This document shows, in pieces, positions 34,406 through 43,827 of a stretch of 64,000 nucleotides of DNA (positions are counted from its first letter, which is position 1; the number at the start of each line of letters is the position of its first letter). Both the position numbers and the translations under genes were made by a program. The notes under the pieces were generated by a model. It saw only the letters and a list, made by a program, of their open reading frames with translations. It was not told where the DNA came from and ran no database searches. The DNA lies in assembly GCF_001305515.1 (NCBI RefSeq), contig NZ_LJYW01000001.1, forward strand, positions 3,618,447-3,682,446, written 5' to 3'. This DNA is from Prosthecodimorpha hirschii (lineage in GTDB: Bacteria > Pseudomonadota > Alphaproteobacteria > Rhizobiales > Ancalomicrobiaceae).

Positions 34406-35662
34406 TCACCAGTATTTGCGCGGATCGGCGATCGCGCCTTCGATCGCGGCGGCGGCCACCGAGGCGGCGCTGCACAGGTAGATTTCGGAATCCGTGCTGC
34501 CCATGCGCCCGCGGACATTGAGCGTTCCGGTCGAAACCGCGCGCTGCTTCTGGGTCATCGTGGCGATGCGGCCGAAACAGTAGTCGCAGCTCGGCGAGGA
34601 GACGAAGGCCCCGGCCGCCACCAGCGTCCCGATCAGGCCTTCGTTGGCCGCCGCCGCCATGATCTCCTGGCTGGTCGGGATGACGTTGAGCTGGAAACCG
34701 GGTGCGACCTGCCGGCCGGCCAGGATCTTGGCGGCGACGCGCAGGTCCTCCAGCCGGCCCGAGGCGCAGGAGCCGAGATAGCCGACCTGCACTTCGAGGC
34801 CGAGATAGTCTTTCAGATCGCGCGTGTTGGCCGGCGTCGGCGGGATCACGATGACCGGCTCGATCACCGAGAGATCGATGGTGTGACGGGCCGCATAGTC
34901 GGCGTCGGGATCGCTCCAGACCGGGTCGAGCGCCTTGCGCGCCCGGGGCAGCGCATAGGCGAGACGGGTCTCGTCCGGATTGACGATCGCCGTGATCGCG
35001 CCGGTGAACATGGCGAGCCCGGTCACCGTCTGCAGGCCCTCGGTGGAGAGCTGCGAAAGGCCCGATCCGCCCAGTTCGAGCACCTGGAACCGGCAGGAGG
35101 ACGGACCCAGCACCCGCACCAGATGGTGGAACACGTCGCGCGCCATGACGCCCGGCTGGAGTTCGCCCTCCAGATCGACGCGCACGGTGTGCGGCACGCG
35201 GATCGAGATGCGCTCGCGGACGAAGGCCTCCAGGATGTTGCGCCGAATGCCCATGGCCAGCGTGCCGAAGGTGCCGAGCTGGCTGATATGGCCGTCGAAA
35301 TGCACCACGAAGGCGCCCGGAACCGCATAGCCGACCTCGGCCGCGACCTGGTGGCCGATCCCCTTGCGCTCGAACAGCGGCACGTTGTTCTCCGCGCACC
35401 AGGTGCGCGTGATGATGTGCAGCTCCTCTTCCTTGGGGCTGGTCGCCGGCACCATGTGGTCGATGAAGATGGCGAAGCGATCCGGCTCGGCGACGCGCTC
35501 GATGCCGAAATCCTCCTTCATCGACTTGAAGTAGACGTCCGTATAGCCGGGGAAGTCATAGGCGATGACGTAGTCCGGCTTGGCCAGCACCTCGTCGCCG
35601 GCCTTGACGGACGGCAGACCGGCGGCGCGCGCCATGATCTTTTCGGTGATCGTAGAGCCCAT
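34406..35662 (-). CDS. Divergent LeuC/aconitase-family large subunit
   Basis: A 418-residue protein of the aconitase/isopropylmalate isomerase large-subunit family, a dehydratase using a [4Fe-4S] cluster. The three cluster cysteines are present: Cys299 ('GSCASGRLEDLR'), Cys359 and Cys362 ('SCDYCFG'). Another family motif, GDSHT, reads 'DGHIS' (residues 123-127). So the cluster is retained but the substrate pocket has changed. The ATG at 35662 starts 8 bp after the FAD oxidase gene. Confidence 0.82.
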   Translation of the reverse strand: MGSTITEKIMARAAGLPSVKAGDEVLAKPDYVIAYDFPGYTDVYFKSMKEDFGIERVAEPDRFAIFIDHMVPATSPKEEELHIITRTWCAENNVPLFERKGIGHQVAAEVGYAVPGAFVVHFDGHISQLGTFGTLAMGIRRNILEAFVRERISIRVPHTVRVDLEGELQPGVMARDVFHHLVRVLGPSSCRFQVLELGGSGLSQLSTEGLQTVTGLAMFTGAITAIVNPDETRLAYALPRARKALDPVWSDPDADYAARHTIDLSVIEPVIVIPPTPANTRDLKDYLGLEVQVGYLGSCASGRLEDLRVAAKILAGRQVAPGFQLNVIPTSQEIMAAAANEGLIGTLVAAGAFVSSPSCDYCFGRIATMTQKQRAVSTGTLNVRGRMGSTDSEIYLCSAASVAAAAIEGAIADPRKYW

Positions 35663-35670
35663 CTGCGGCC

Positions 35671-37275
35671 TCAGGCGGTAAGGGTTGGCGTGGCGGCGAG
35701 ACCGAGCGCGCCGGGATTCATCAGGCCGCGCGGGTCGAGCGCGCGCTTGACGCTTTCGAGCAGGGCCAGGGTCGGCGGCTGGAGCACTTCGCGGAACGGA
35801 TAGTCGCGCGCCGCCTGCCAGCTGACGCCGCCGAGCCCGGCATAGAGCTCCTGCGTCGCACGGCGCAGTTCGGCGACGGCGGCCCGCGTCGTCTCGTTGG
35901 CCGGACGACCGCGCCAGGGGCGCACCACGTCTTCGCCGAGCGTTCGGGCATGCAGGTCGGTGATTTCGTCCTGCCAGTAGAAGGCCGGTTCCAGGAAGAA
36001 CTCGGTGCCGACCGTCATCGTCATCACCGAATAGACGATGCCGTGCCGGGCCATGAAGTCGCGGCGGGTCGCGTAGAAGGCATCGTTGGCGTCGCAGACC
36101 TCGAGGGCGGCGGAAAGCGGGAACACCGCATGGATCGGCACCCAGCGCTCGCCGTCCCGGCCGAGCATGCCGCGCGGCGGCCCGAACGGCTTCGAGCGCA
36201 TCACCTTCGGCACGGTATTCTCGATCTCGCTGCCGTGCCGGCGCCCGATCTCTCGGACCGCCGCCATCGACGTGTCCAGTTCGGCGGCGTTGCGCGCCTC
36301 GACGACCAGATGCAGCGTGAAGGCATGTTCTTTCAGGAAGGCGGTGCCGGCCGCCGCGACCTGCACGGCATCCTTGAGGCCGGCGACCAGCCCGCCGCCG
36401 GCGCGGGCGACCTGCCCGAGCGTGCGCACGCCGTCCATCAGCTTGTTGACCGAGGCGGAATGCTCGACCTTGGTCCGGTCGATGCCGAAGCCTTCGGCCA
36501 CGACCTTGAGCGGCGCCATCTCGACCTGGGCGGCGGCCATGTCGCGGATCGACCGGAACCCGAACGACACGAAGCCGACCGCCTCCGGACGGCGCATCAG
36601 CCGGAGCGTCGCCGCGACCTTGAAGCCGAGCGCGCCGTTGTCGCCGAGGAACAGTCCGGTCAGGTCCGGCCCGCCCTCCCGCGTGAACGGCTTGGTGCCG
36701 ATCCGTCCGCCCGATCCGGTGGTGACCAGACTGCCGTCGGCCAGCACCACGGTGACGCCGAGCACGGCTTCGGCGACGGTGCCATGTGCGGCCGAGCCGA
36801 AAAAGGCGCTGTTCTGCGATAGGGCGCCGCCGACGGTCGCGACATGGCCTGAAAGCGGCCCCCAATAGGCGGTGCGCAGGCCGGTTCCCTCGAGCGCCGC
36901 GGCCACCTGCTCCCAGGTGCAGCCGGTCTCGACGGTGATGTAGAGATCGGCGGCATTGACCTCGACGATGCGGTTCAGCCGGCGCGCGTCGATCACCACG
37001 GCGCCGGCCCGGTCTGGCAGGTAGCCCTTGGTGTAGGACATGCCGCCACCGCGCGGCACCACCGACAATCCGGCTTCCGTGGTGAGTCGGATGCCGGCGG
37101 CGGCCTCCTCGCGGGTGCGCGGCAGAAGGATCGCGGCCGGCTCGATGCCGGGCTGCCAGAAAATGTCGTTGGCATAGTAGCGGCGGCTCTTTTCGTCGGC
37201 GAGCACCGCCTCGGCGCCGAGGGCGCCGTGCAGTCGGTCGAGCAGGCCCGAAGCCGGGTCGGCGAGCAGGGTCAT
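35671..37275 (-). CDS. FAD-linked oxidase (GlcD/vanillyl-alcohol oxidase family)
   Basis: This 534-residue enzyme has the PCMH-type FAD-binding domain: 'AAILLPRTREEAAAGIRLTTEAGLSVVPRGGGMSYTKGYLP' (residues 47-87) and 'VTVVLADGSLVTTGSG', plus a C-terminal substrate cap. Relatives oxidise 2-hydroxy acids (glycolate, D-lactate, D-2-hydroxyglutarate) or phenols. No separate iron-sulfur subunit is encoded next to it. In this operon it could oxidise a hydroxy acid before or after the hydro-lyase step. Its ATG overlaps the upstream stop as ATGA. Confidence 0.85.
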   Translation of the reverse strand: MTLLADPASGLLDRLHGALGAEAVLADEKSRRYYANDIFWQPGIEPAAILLPRTREEAAAGIRLTTEAGLSVVPRGGGMSYTKGYLPDRAGAVVIDARRLNRIVEVNAADLYITVETGCTWEQVAAALEGTGLRTAYWGPLSGHVATVGGALSQNSAFFGSAAHGTVAEAVLGVTVVLADGSLVTTGSGGRIGTKPFTREGGPDLTGLFLGDNGALGFKVAATLRLMRRPEAVGFVSFGFRSIRDMAAAQVEMAPLKVVAEGFGIDRTKVEHSASVNKLMDGVRTLGQVARAGGGLVAGLKDAVQVAAAGTAFLKEHAFTLHLVVEARNAAELDTSMAAVREIGRRHGSEIENTVPKVMRSKPFGPPRGMLGRDGERWVPIHAVFPLSAALEVCDANDAFYATRRDFMARHGIVYSVMTMTVGTEFFLEPAFYWQDEITDLHARTLGEDVVRPWRGRPANETTRAAVAELRRATQELYAGLGGVSWQAARDYPFREVLQPPTLALLESVKRALDPRGLMNPGALGLAATPTLTA

Positions 37276-38177
37276 GACGGTCTCCCGGCGGATGGCAGGG
37301 GCAGGAAGGTGTAGCCGCCCGGGCGACGGCCGATGCGGCCGGCATGCGGGGCGCCGAAATGGGACGGGAAGATCACCGCATCGGTGGCGGCTGCGGCCTC
37401 CAGCAGTGCCGCCCGCGTCGCCACGGCGGCCTCCGGCAGCTCGCAGAAGCGGCTGTTCCAGCCCGGTTCGTAGACCTGGATCGGCTGGTGCAGACAGTCG
37501 GCCGTGAAGACGCCGGCCTCGCCGTCGGATTCAATCCAAAGCTGCAGCTGCCCGATCGTGTGGCCGGGGGCGGCCCGGAAGACGAGACCGGGGCGGAGCT
37601 GATCGCCGTCCGAAACGAAATCGACCAGACCGGCATCGAGCACCGGCCGGACCGAATCCTCGATCACTTCGGCGGCCTCCGGCTGCACCGCCAGGCCGCC
37701 GGCCGGATCGAGCCAATGGTCGGTCTCGACCTGCCCCCAGACGTAGCGGGCGTTCGGGAAGGTCGGCACCCATCGGTTGCCGACCCGCTGCGTGTTCCAG
37801 CCGACATGGTCGACATGCAGATGGGTGTTGACCACCAGCGTCACGTCTTCCGGGCGGACGCCGGCGGCCGCCAGACGGTCGAGATAGGGGGTCGCCAGAT
37901 CGTGGAAGCGGCGGAAGGCGGGCGCCGAGCGCGTCTTGCCGTTGCCGCAGCCGGTATCGACGATGATCACGTCGTCGCCGGCGCGGACCAGCCAGCTCTG
38001 CATGCTCGACATCAGGCGCCCGCTGTCCGGGTCGCGGAATGTCGGCTCGCGCAGCTGCGGATGGCGATCGAGGATCGCCGGATCCCAGTCCGGAAACAGG
38101 AATGCGGGGTCGAAGCCGGGCGTGAGCATCTCTTCGACGCGCACGACCTCGATCGCCCCGATGCGGGCGCTGGTCAC
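37272..38177 (-). CDS. Metallo-beta-lactamase-fold hydrolase
   Basis: A 301-residue MBL-fold protein with the zinc motif 'HLHVDH' at residues 119-124, further ligands in 'APGHTIGQ', 'FTADCLHQP' and 'FPSHFGAPHAG'. Close relatives include quorum-quenching lactonases and other ester or thioester hydrolases. The start is GTG at 38177 with GGAGG six bases upstream; the ATG-type start further out runs through the promoter region. It is first in the operon running to 25795, so lactone opening may be the first step of the pathway. Confidence 0.85.
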   Translation of the reverse strand: MTSARIGAIEVVRVEEMLTPGFDPAFLFPDWDPAILDRHPQLREPTFRDPDSGRLMSSMQSWLVRAGDDVIIVDTGCGNGKTRSAPAFRRFHDLATPYLDRLAAAGVRPEDVTLVVNTHLHVDHVGWNTQRVGNRWVPTFPNARYVWGQVETDHWLDPAGGLAVQPEAAEVIEDSVRPVLDAGLVDFVSDGDQLRPGLVFRAAPGHTIGQLQLWIESDGEAGVFTADCLHQPIQVYEPGWNSRFCELPEAAVATRAALLEAAAATDAVIFPSHFGAPHAGRIGRRPGGYTFLPLPSAGRPS

Positions 38178-38240
38178 GAATTTCCTCCCGGAACGTCTTT
38201 TGCGTTCTCTTGGGTGCGCAACAGACCGCACTGGTGTCGG

Positions 38241-38278
38241 TGTGTCAACAGATAACTTCTATGTCTATCCATGACACA
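38241..38278. promoter_or_regulatory. Inverted repeat TGTGTCA-N24-TGACACA (candidate operator of the minus-strand operon)
   Basis: Perfect 7-bp half-sites at 38241-38247 and 38272-38278 lie about three helical turns apart. On the minus strand the left half-site contains TTGACA (38248-38243), 17 bp before TCTGTT (38225-38220), a possible promoter for the MBL gene at 38177. Binding would cover the -35 box. Confidence 0.5.
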
Positions 38279-38474
38279 TAATATCGCCGAACCTGCACCC
38301 GTCGCCCGGCGCGCGCACATGTTCGGCTGGGTCCGGAGGAGCCGATACGCACCGGCTGAGCGCTCTTCTCCGGGATAAAAAATCAATAAAAATCAACATA
38401 GTAGTTGTGTTCGAAAGGTCGCCTTGGCCGATCCGTCGCGATTCCCTCGGGGGCCGCCGGCAGTTTGATCGGCA

Positions 38475-38489
38475 TGTCATATCTTGACA
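38475..38489. promoter_or_regulatory. Palindrome TGTCATATCTTGACA (candidate IclR autoregulatory site)
   Basis: A TGTCA/TGACA palindrome of 15 bp lies 62 bp upstream of the IclR start and repeats the half-site of the 38241-38278 repeat. Its right arm includes a plus-strand TTGACA box. Palindromes of about 15 bp are usual for IclR-family operators. Confidence 0.5.
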
Positions 38490-38551
38490 CGGACGCGGTC
38501 CACCGGCATCTCGTGGTGATCGAGCCGGAGCGGCTCGTCTGGGGGACGCGA

Positions 38552-39322
38552 ATGACCGAGAAGGCGGGCAGCATCACGCATGTTCGCGCCGTGCAAAGGG
38601 CGCTCGCGATCCTGCGCGCCTTCGAGGGGCAGCCTGAAATGTCGCTGGCCGAGGTCACCGCGGCGACCGGCCTCGACAAGGGCACCACCCGGCGTCTGCT
38701 GATCACCATGATGGGCGAAGGCTTCATCGTGCAGAATGCTGCCAACCAGCGCTACGGCCTGGGGCGGGCCGTCCGCAATCTCGCGGCCAGCGCGGCCGGC
38801 GAGATCGACCTGCGCGCCGCGGCCGTCCCGGTCCTGTCCGAACTGGCGGCCGAGCTGCACTTCACGGCCTTTCTTTCGGTGTTTCAGGATGGCCAGGCGA
38901 CCTGCCTGGAGCGCGTCCACGACATGAAGGGCATGGAAGTGCGCTGGTGGGCCGTCGGCGGCAGCCTGCCGCACAATTGCGGCGGTGCGCCCAAGCTGCT
39001 GCTCGCCTACCAGCCGGAGCCGACCATCGAGGCGGCCCTGGCCAGGCCGCTGGTGGCGATGACGCCGCGCAGCGTCACGGCGCCCGATCAATTGCGGGAT
39101 CACCTGAAAACCATCCGTGCGCGCGGCTACGAATTCGCGGTCGACGACGTGGCGGTCGGTCTGTCGGCCCTGGCGGTGCCGATCCTCGACCGCTCCGGTG
39201 CGCTGCTCTGTGCCATCAGTCTCGCCGGCCTGACCCCGCAGATGTCGCGCCGCGGCCGGCCGGTACATCTCGATCGGCTGCTCCGCGCCGCCGCCACGAT
39301 CGCGGCCCGCATCGGATCATAG
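38552..39322 (+). CDS. IclR-family transcriptional regulator
   Basis: A 256-residue IclR regulator: the N-terminal winged helix ('RALAILRAFEGQPEMSLAEVTAATGLDKGTTRRLLITMMGEGFI') and a GAF-like effector domain with 'AVGGSLPHNCGGAPKLLLAY' and the closing 'AISLAGLTPQ'. The ATG at 38552 has GGGGGA six bases upstream, better than the start at 38474. It is divergent from the MBL-LIV operon and is the likely pathway regulator. It converges with tonB. Confidence 0.9.
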   Translation: MTEKAGSITHVRAVQRALAILRAFEGQPEMSLAEVTAATGLDKGTTRRLLITMMGEGFIVQNAANQRYGLGRAVRNLAASAAGEIDLRAAAVPVLSELAAELHFTAFLSVFQDGQATCLERVHDMKGMEVRWWAVGGSLPHNCGGAPKLLLAYQPEPTIEAALARPLVAMTPRSVTAPDQLRDHLKTIRARGYEFAVDDVAVGLSALAVPILDRSGALLCAISLAGLTPQMSRRGRPVHLDRLLRAAATIAARIGS

Positions 39323-39329
39323 CCGCCGG

Positions 39330-39345
39330 CCGGGTGCGGACCCGG
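39330..39345. terminator. Hairpin between convergent IclR and TonB genes
   Basis: A 6-bp stem, CCGGGT with ACCCGG around GCGG, lies in the 27-bp gap between the two convergent stop codons. It could terminate from both sides, though no U-run is visible. Confidence 0.4.
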
Positions 39346-39349
39346 TCCG

Positions 39350-40333
39350 TCAGCGCGTCAGTTCGAACCGGATCGGTACGGTCGCGCGGAACAGTCCGGC
39401 CGGCGGGGGGCGCAGTGCGAGATTTCCCAGGATCGCCCGGGCGGCCTGATCGAGGACCGGGTGGCCGGACGATCGCGCGATCGCATGGGTGGCGACGCGA
39501 CCCCCGGGGCCGATGATGAAGGTGACCGTCACGGTTCCGGTGATGCCGGTATCCCGGGCCGCTGCCGGATAGTGGCGCAGGCGGCGCAGGGCGGCGGAGA
39601 CCTCGGCGGCGTAGGCGGCGGTGGCGGTCGGGTCGGGCGCGGAGGCGCGCGGCCGCGAAACTTCGGACCGGCGCGACTCCACGGACGGCCTGATGCGGTC
39701 CGGCCGCGTCTCCCGCTGCGGGCGCCTCAGTGGAGCCGGAACGGCCCGGACCGGGCTTCGCTCGATCGCCGACGGTTCGCGGTCGACCGGTGGCGCGCGC
39801 CGGGGCGGGGGCGGCTCGGGCGGCGGCAGATTTTCGGGTTCGACGGGGACAACCGGCGTCGGAACGGGCTCCGGTGCCGGTGCGAGTTCAGGCGTCGGCA
39901 CGGGCTCCGGCGTTGGTACGGGTTCCGGTGCCGGCACGGGTTCCGGTGTCGGGTCCGGTGCCGGCACGGGCGGGTCGGCTTCGGCGGCCGGCGGCGGCGA
40001 TTGTGGCTCCGGCGGCCTCGGTTCCGGTATCCGTTCGGTCGCTGGCTGTGGGGTCGGCTCGGGCTCTGGCTCGGGCTCGGGCGTGAGCTTGGGCTCCGGT
40101 TCCGGTGGCGGGACGACCTCCGCCGTCGCCGCCCTCGAGTCCGGCATCGGGACGGCGTCCGGGGTCGGGCGCGTCTCGGGCCCGGGATCGTTCAGAATGT
40201 CGATCTCGACCGGGCCGATCGCGGCGATGCCGGTCTGTGGCCGGTAGGCGGCGAACGCGGCCAGATGGATCGCCAGCGCGGCGGCGCAGGCCGCGGGCCG
40301 CAGCCATCGCGGTCGCGATGCGGATGTCGTCAC
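39350..40333 (-). CDS. tonB: Energy-transducing protein TonB
   Basis: A 327-residue TonB: one N-terminal membrane anchor (about residues 13-30), a long Pro/Glu-rich spacer to about residue 180 with [11 protein letters not shown]-type repeats that spans the periplasm, and a C-terminal domain with '[26 protein letters not shown]'. It connects the ExbB-ExbD motor with the outer-membrane receptor encoded upstream. The start is GTG, overlapping the ExbD stop as GTGA. Confidence 0.9.
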   Translation of the reverse strand: MTTSASRPRWLRPAACAAALAIHLAAFAAYRPQTGIAAIGPVEIDILNDPGPETRPTPDAVPMPDSRAATAEVVPPPEPEPKLTPEPEPEPEPTPQPATERIPEPRPPEPQSPPPAAEADPPVPAPDPTPEPVPAPEPVPTPEPVPTPELAPAPEPVPTPVVPVEPENLPPPEPPPPRRAPPVDREPSAIERSPVRAVPAPLRRPQRETRPDRIRPSVESRRSEVSRPRASAPDPTATAAYAAEVSAALRRLRHYPAAARDTGITGTVTVTFIIGPGGRVATHAIARSSGHPVLDQAARAILGNLALRPPPAGLFRATVPIRFELTR

Positions 40334-40853
40334 GGCGGCGGCCCCATCGTCGACGGCCCGGTCGTCGGCGACCCCATGGTCGACGGCCCCGTCGTCGACG
40401 GCGAACTCGCGGCCGCCGGAGCGCCGGCGGTCGCCGGTCCGTTCGGGCGCGACACCAGGGCGAGGCGCGAGATGCCGCCGGCGGCGAGCAGGTCGATGAC
40501 CGAGACGATCTCGCCATAGGGGGTATCCCGATCGCCGCGGATCTGGACCAGGCGCTCGCCGTCGCCGGCAAGCTGTCGGCCGAGGGCCGCCACCAAGGCG
40601 TCGCGGCCGACCGGGGCGCCGTCGACCGACAGTCCGCCGTCGCGGGTCACGGTGACCACGATCGGCGTGCGCGGCGGCAAGGGGCGGGCGGTATCGGCGC
40701 GCGGGAGATTGACCTTGAGGCCGGCCGCCAGCATCGGCGCGGTGACCATGAACACGATCAGGAGCACCAGCATGACGTCGACCAGCGGCGTCACGTTGAT
40801 GTCCGAGAGCGGCCGGAAGCCCTCCGGCCGCAGGGAACGCAGGGGGCGGCGGG

Positions 40854-40857
<4 letters not shown>
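40330..40857 (-). CDS. exbD: Biopolymer transport protein ExbD
   Basis: A 175-residue ExbD with the hallmark '[24 protein letters not shown]' (membrane helix with the essential Asp) and a periplasmic domain ending near residue 142. The last 30 or so residues are an unusual low-complexity Ser/Thr/Gly/Pro tail built of PSTMG/PTTG repeats, absent from ordinary ExbD. The ATG overlaps the ExbB stop as ATGA. Confidence 0.92.
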
Positions 40858-41525
<668 letters not shown>

Positions 41526-41568
41526 GCGCGGCCTCGGCCGCCGCGCCGCCGCCGACCCGAAGGCTCGA

Positions 41569-43734
41569 TCAGAGCTGGACCTTGAGCCCGGCCCAGAACG
41601 ACCGGCCGGTGCCGAGCAGCGGCCGCAGCGGCTGCCCGTTCCAGCCGTAGTCGACGATGTTCAGCCCGCCGAGCGGCAGCGCGTATTTCTTGTCGAGAAT
41701 GTTGTCGACGCCGAAGTCGAAGCTGACCTGGCCCCAGCGATAGCCCGTCTTCCAGTTGAGCAGGGCATAGCCCGGGGTCGTCTGTTCGAGGCGGGTCTTC
41801 GAGACGTCGGTCTTGGCCGCCACCAGCTTCACGTCGAAGCCGTTGGTCCAGTCGCCCAGGCGATGGTCGAGCCCGATCGTCGCATTGAGCGGCATGATGC
41901 GGTAGAGGCCGTCATTGGTGTCGAGATTCTCGCCGCGCGTATAGGCGAGCCGGCCGGTCAGCGAGATCGCGCCCCAGGCCGGGCTCGACCAGATCGCCGC
42001 GCTGGCATTGGCGTCGAAGCCCCACAGCAGGGCATCGTGATTGGCGAATTTCAGCTGGACGAAATTCGGATCCCACATCATCGGCGGCGCGACACGGTCG
42101 GCGTCGATGTAGTTTTCGACGTAGCTCACATAGGGCGTGACCTTGAACGACCAGGCCTTCGATGCGGGGTCGTGCAGCGAGAGGGTGGTCGAGATCGTGT
42201 GGGCGACCTCGGGCTTCAGATTGAGATTGCCGATATAACCGTTGCCGTCACCGAACCAGCCGGTCATCTGGCTCGACATGCCGCCCGTGCCCCAGGCGTA
42301 GCGCTCGTAAAGATTGGGCGAGCGGGTCTTGCGCGCATAGCCGAATTCGGCGTCGGTCTGGTCGTTCGGCTTCCAGCGGACGAGCGCCGTCAGGTCGAAA
42401 TTCACGTCGGTGCGGTGATGGTTGCGGGCGTTGAAGGCGGTCGCGGCGGTCGCGTCCGTGTCCATGCCGTTATAGGACTGAACGTCGCCGGTATTCATGT
42501 CGACGACATCGATACGACCGCCGATCAGCGTCGACCATTCCTTCGTCCAGGCGCGCTCCCACTCGGCATAGGTGCCGATCCGGTCGCGCCGGCCGTCGTT
42601 GATGTTGCGGTAGGTGTTCGGGCCCATCATCATCGAACCCGGCACGGCCGGCCACCAGTCGTCGAGATCGGCATGGTGCATCTCGTTGCCGAGCCGCACG
42701 ATGTCCTGCTTCGACAGGTCGATGGTCGCCTTGACCGACCAGCCGGCATCGTGGCCGTGGGTATACATCGGCATGCCGGTCTTCGGCGTGCTGCCGCCCT
42801 TGTCGTCGAGGAAGTTCATGTAGTGGTTGGTCTCGCGCCAATAGGCCTTGGCGTCGAGGCGGCCCCAGTCGAACGTGCCCTCATAGGCCGCGTTCACGAA
42901 GGCGGCACGGTTGTAGAGCATGTCCATCCAGGCGTTCGGATAGCCCTGGCGGGGAATGTTCTGGATGCCGCCGCTGAGCGTCACGAGGCCGTTGTCGAGA
43001 CGCCGGGAGAGCGTCAGCATGTGGTTGAGCGACTCGTATTCCGATGAGCGGATGGTGCCGCCGTTGCCGCCCGCCTTGGTGTTGTCGGATCGGCTCCAGG
43101 CACCGGTATATTCGAGATTCCAGTCGCGGTTGGCGATTGAGGCGTCGAGCGAGCCGCCGAGGCCGTGGCCGTTCGAGCGGTAGAAGCCCGACACCGATCC
43201 GTGCACCTCGATGCGGTCGTCGTTGGCGAAGACCGCACGCTTGCGCTCGACGATGATCGAGCCGGCAATGCTGTCGCCGCCCTTCGACACCGGCGTGATG
43301 CCGGACAGGACTTCGACCGAACCGATCGCGCTCGCGTCGGCATGCGACAGCGGCGGATTCATGTGGTTGGCACAGAAGGCCGTGATGGCCATGCCGTAGG
43401 TGAGCACGTTGACGCGGTCGCTGGCGAGACCGTGGATCACCGGCAGGCCGGAGACGCCGCCGCCTGTCGCAACGTCGACGCCCGGAATGGTCGTCAGCAG
43501 GCCGGCCGTGTCGCTGTTCGACGGCGACAGCCTTTGCAGCGGCTGCCCCGATATGGTGAAGGCGCTGAGCGGCGAGGCGAGGCCGGTCGACGGCGTCGAC
43601 ATCTTTCCCTGCCCGTCGGCGGTGACGACGACTTCGGGCAGGATCTCGGGCTTCGATTGCTGGGCAAGGGTGGGCGAAGCGGCAAGGACGAGCGTGAGCA
43701 GGCTGACGCTGCCGTGGAGGCGGACGGATTTCAT
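41569..43734 (-). CDS. TonB-dependent outer-membrane receptor, OprC-like copper type
   Basis: A 721-residue receptor: signal peptide to about residue 24, a plug domain from about 35 to 165, then a 22-strand barrel region ending in an aromatic C-terminal strand ('FWAGLKVQL'). In the plug lies 'CANHM' (Cys121, Met125) and in the barrel 'HYM' (His304, Met306). That CxxxM plus HxM pair, about 180 residues apart, is the copper site described for Pseudomonas OprC. Length also matches OprC. The gene stands with its own ExbB, ExbD and TonB, so copper import is a strong inference. GGGAGA precedes the ATG. Confidence 0.87.
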   Translation of the reverse strand: MKSVRLHGSVSLLTLVLAASPTLAQQSKPEILPEVVVTADGQGKMSTPSTGLASPLSAFTISGQPLQRLSPSNSDTAGLLTTIPGVDVATGGGVSGLPVIHGLASDRVNVLTYGMAITAFCANHMNPPLSHADASAIGSVEVLSGITPVSKGGDSIAGSIIVERKRAVFANDDRIEVHGSVSGFYRSNGHGLGGSLDASIANRDWNLEYTGAWSRSDNTKAGGNGGTIRSSEYESLNHMLTLSRRLDNGLVTLSGGIQNIPRQGYPNAWMDMLYNRAAFVNAAYEGTFDWGRLDAKAYWRETNHYMNFLDDKGGSTPKTGMPMYTHGHDAGWSVKATIDLSKQDIVRLGNEMHHADLDDWWPAVPGSMMMGPNTYRNINDGRRDRIGTYAEWERAWTKEWSTLIGGRIDVVDMNTGDVQSYNGMDTDATAATAFNARNHHRTDVNFDLTALVRWKPNDQTDAEFGYARKTRSPNLYERYAWGTGGMSSQMTGWFGDGNGYIGNLNLKPEVAHTISTTLSLHDPASKAWSFKVTPYVSYVENYIDADRVAPPMMWDPNFVQLKFANHDALLWGFDANASAAIWSSPAWGAISLTGRLAYTRGENLDTNDGLYRIMPLNATIGLDHRLGDWTNGFDVKLVAAKTDVSKTRLEQTTPGYALLNWKTGYRWGQVSFDFGVDNILDKKYALPLGGLNIVDYGWNGQPLRPLLGTGRSFWAGLKVQL

Positions 43735-43827
43735 GACGATCTCCCGAGGAGGCGACCGAGGTCGCGGTCCTTCGACGACTGACGTGCGCCGCGGCCTTGC
43801 GGCCGGCGCGGACGATGCAACGTCTTC

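Larger units (their letters stand above)
38178..38551. other. Divergent control region between the MBL operon and the IclR gene
   Basis: This 374-bp spacer is AT-richer than its surroundings. It contains the inverted repeats TGTGTCA/TGACACA (38241-38278) and TGTCA/TGACA (38475-38489), sharing the same half-site. TTGACA boxes overlap both repeats, one on each strand. No gene is seen; an in-frame ATG at 38474 could lengthen IclR but would bury the second repeat in coding sequence. Confidence 0.6.

Noticed and set aside
33888-35399. A long frame suggesting a LeuD fusion
   Set aside because: Its N-terminal two thirds are shadow translation of the LeuC-like gene; the real small subunit starts at 34397.
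34406-37345. A single 979-residue frame through the LeuC-like gene and beyond
   Set aside because: The part upstream of 35662 is an out-of-frame shadow of the FAD oxidase gene; the LeuC-like start at 35662 fits the family.
39840-40110. Tandem repeats that could be a satellite or CRISPR-like array
   Set aside because: They are codon repeats for the Pro/Glu-rich spacer of TonB; unit length and spacing are irregular and there are no unique spacers.
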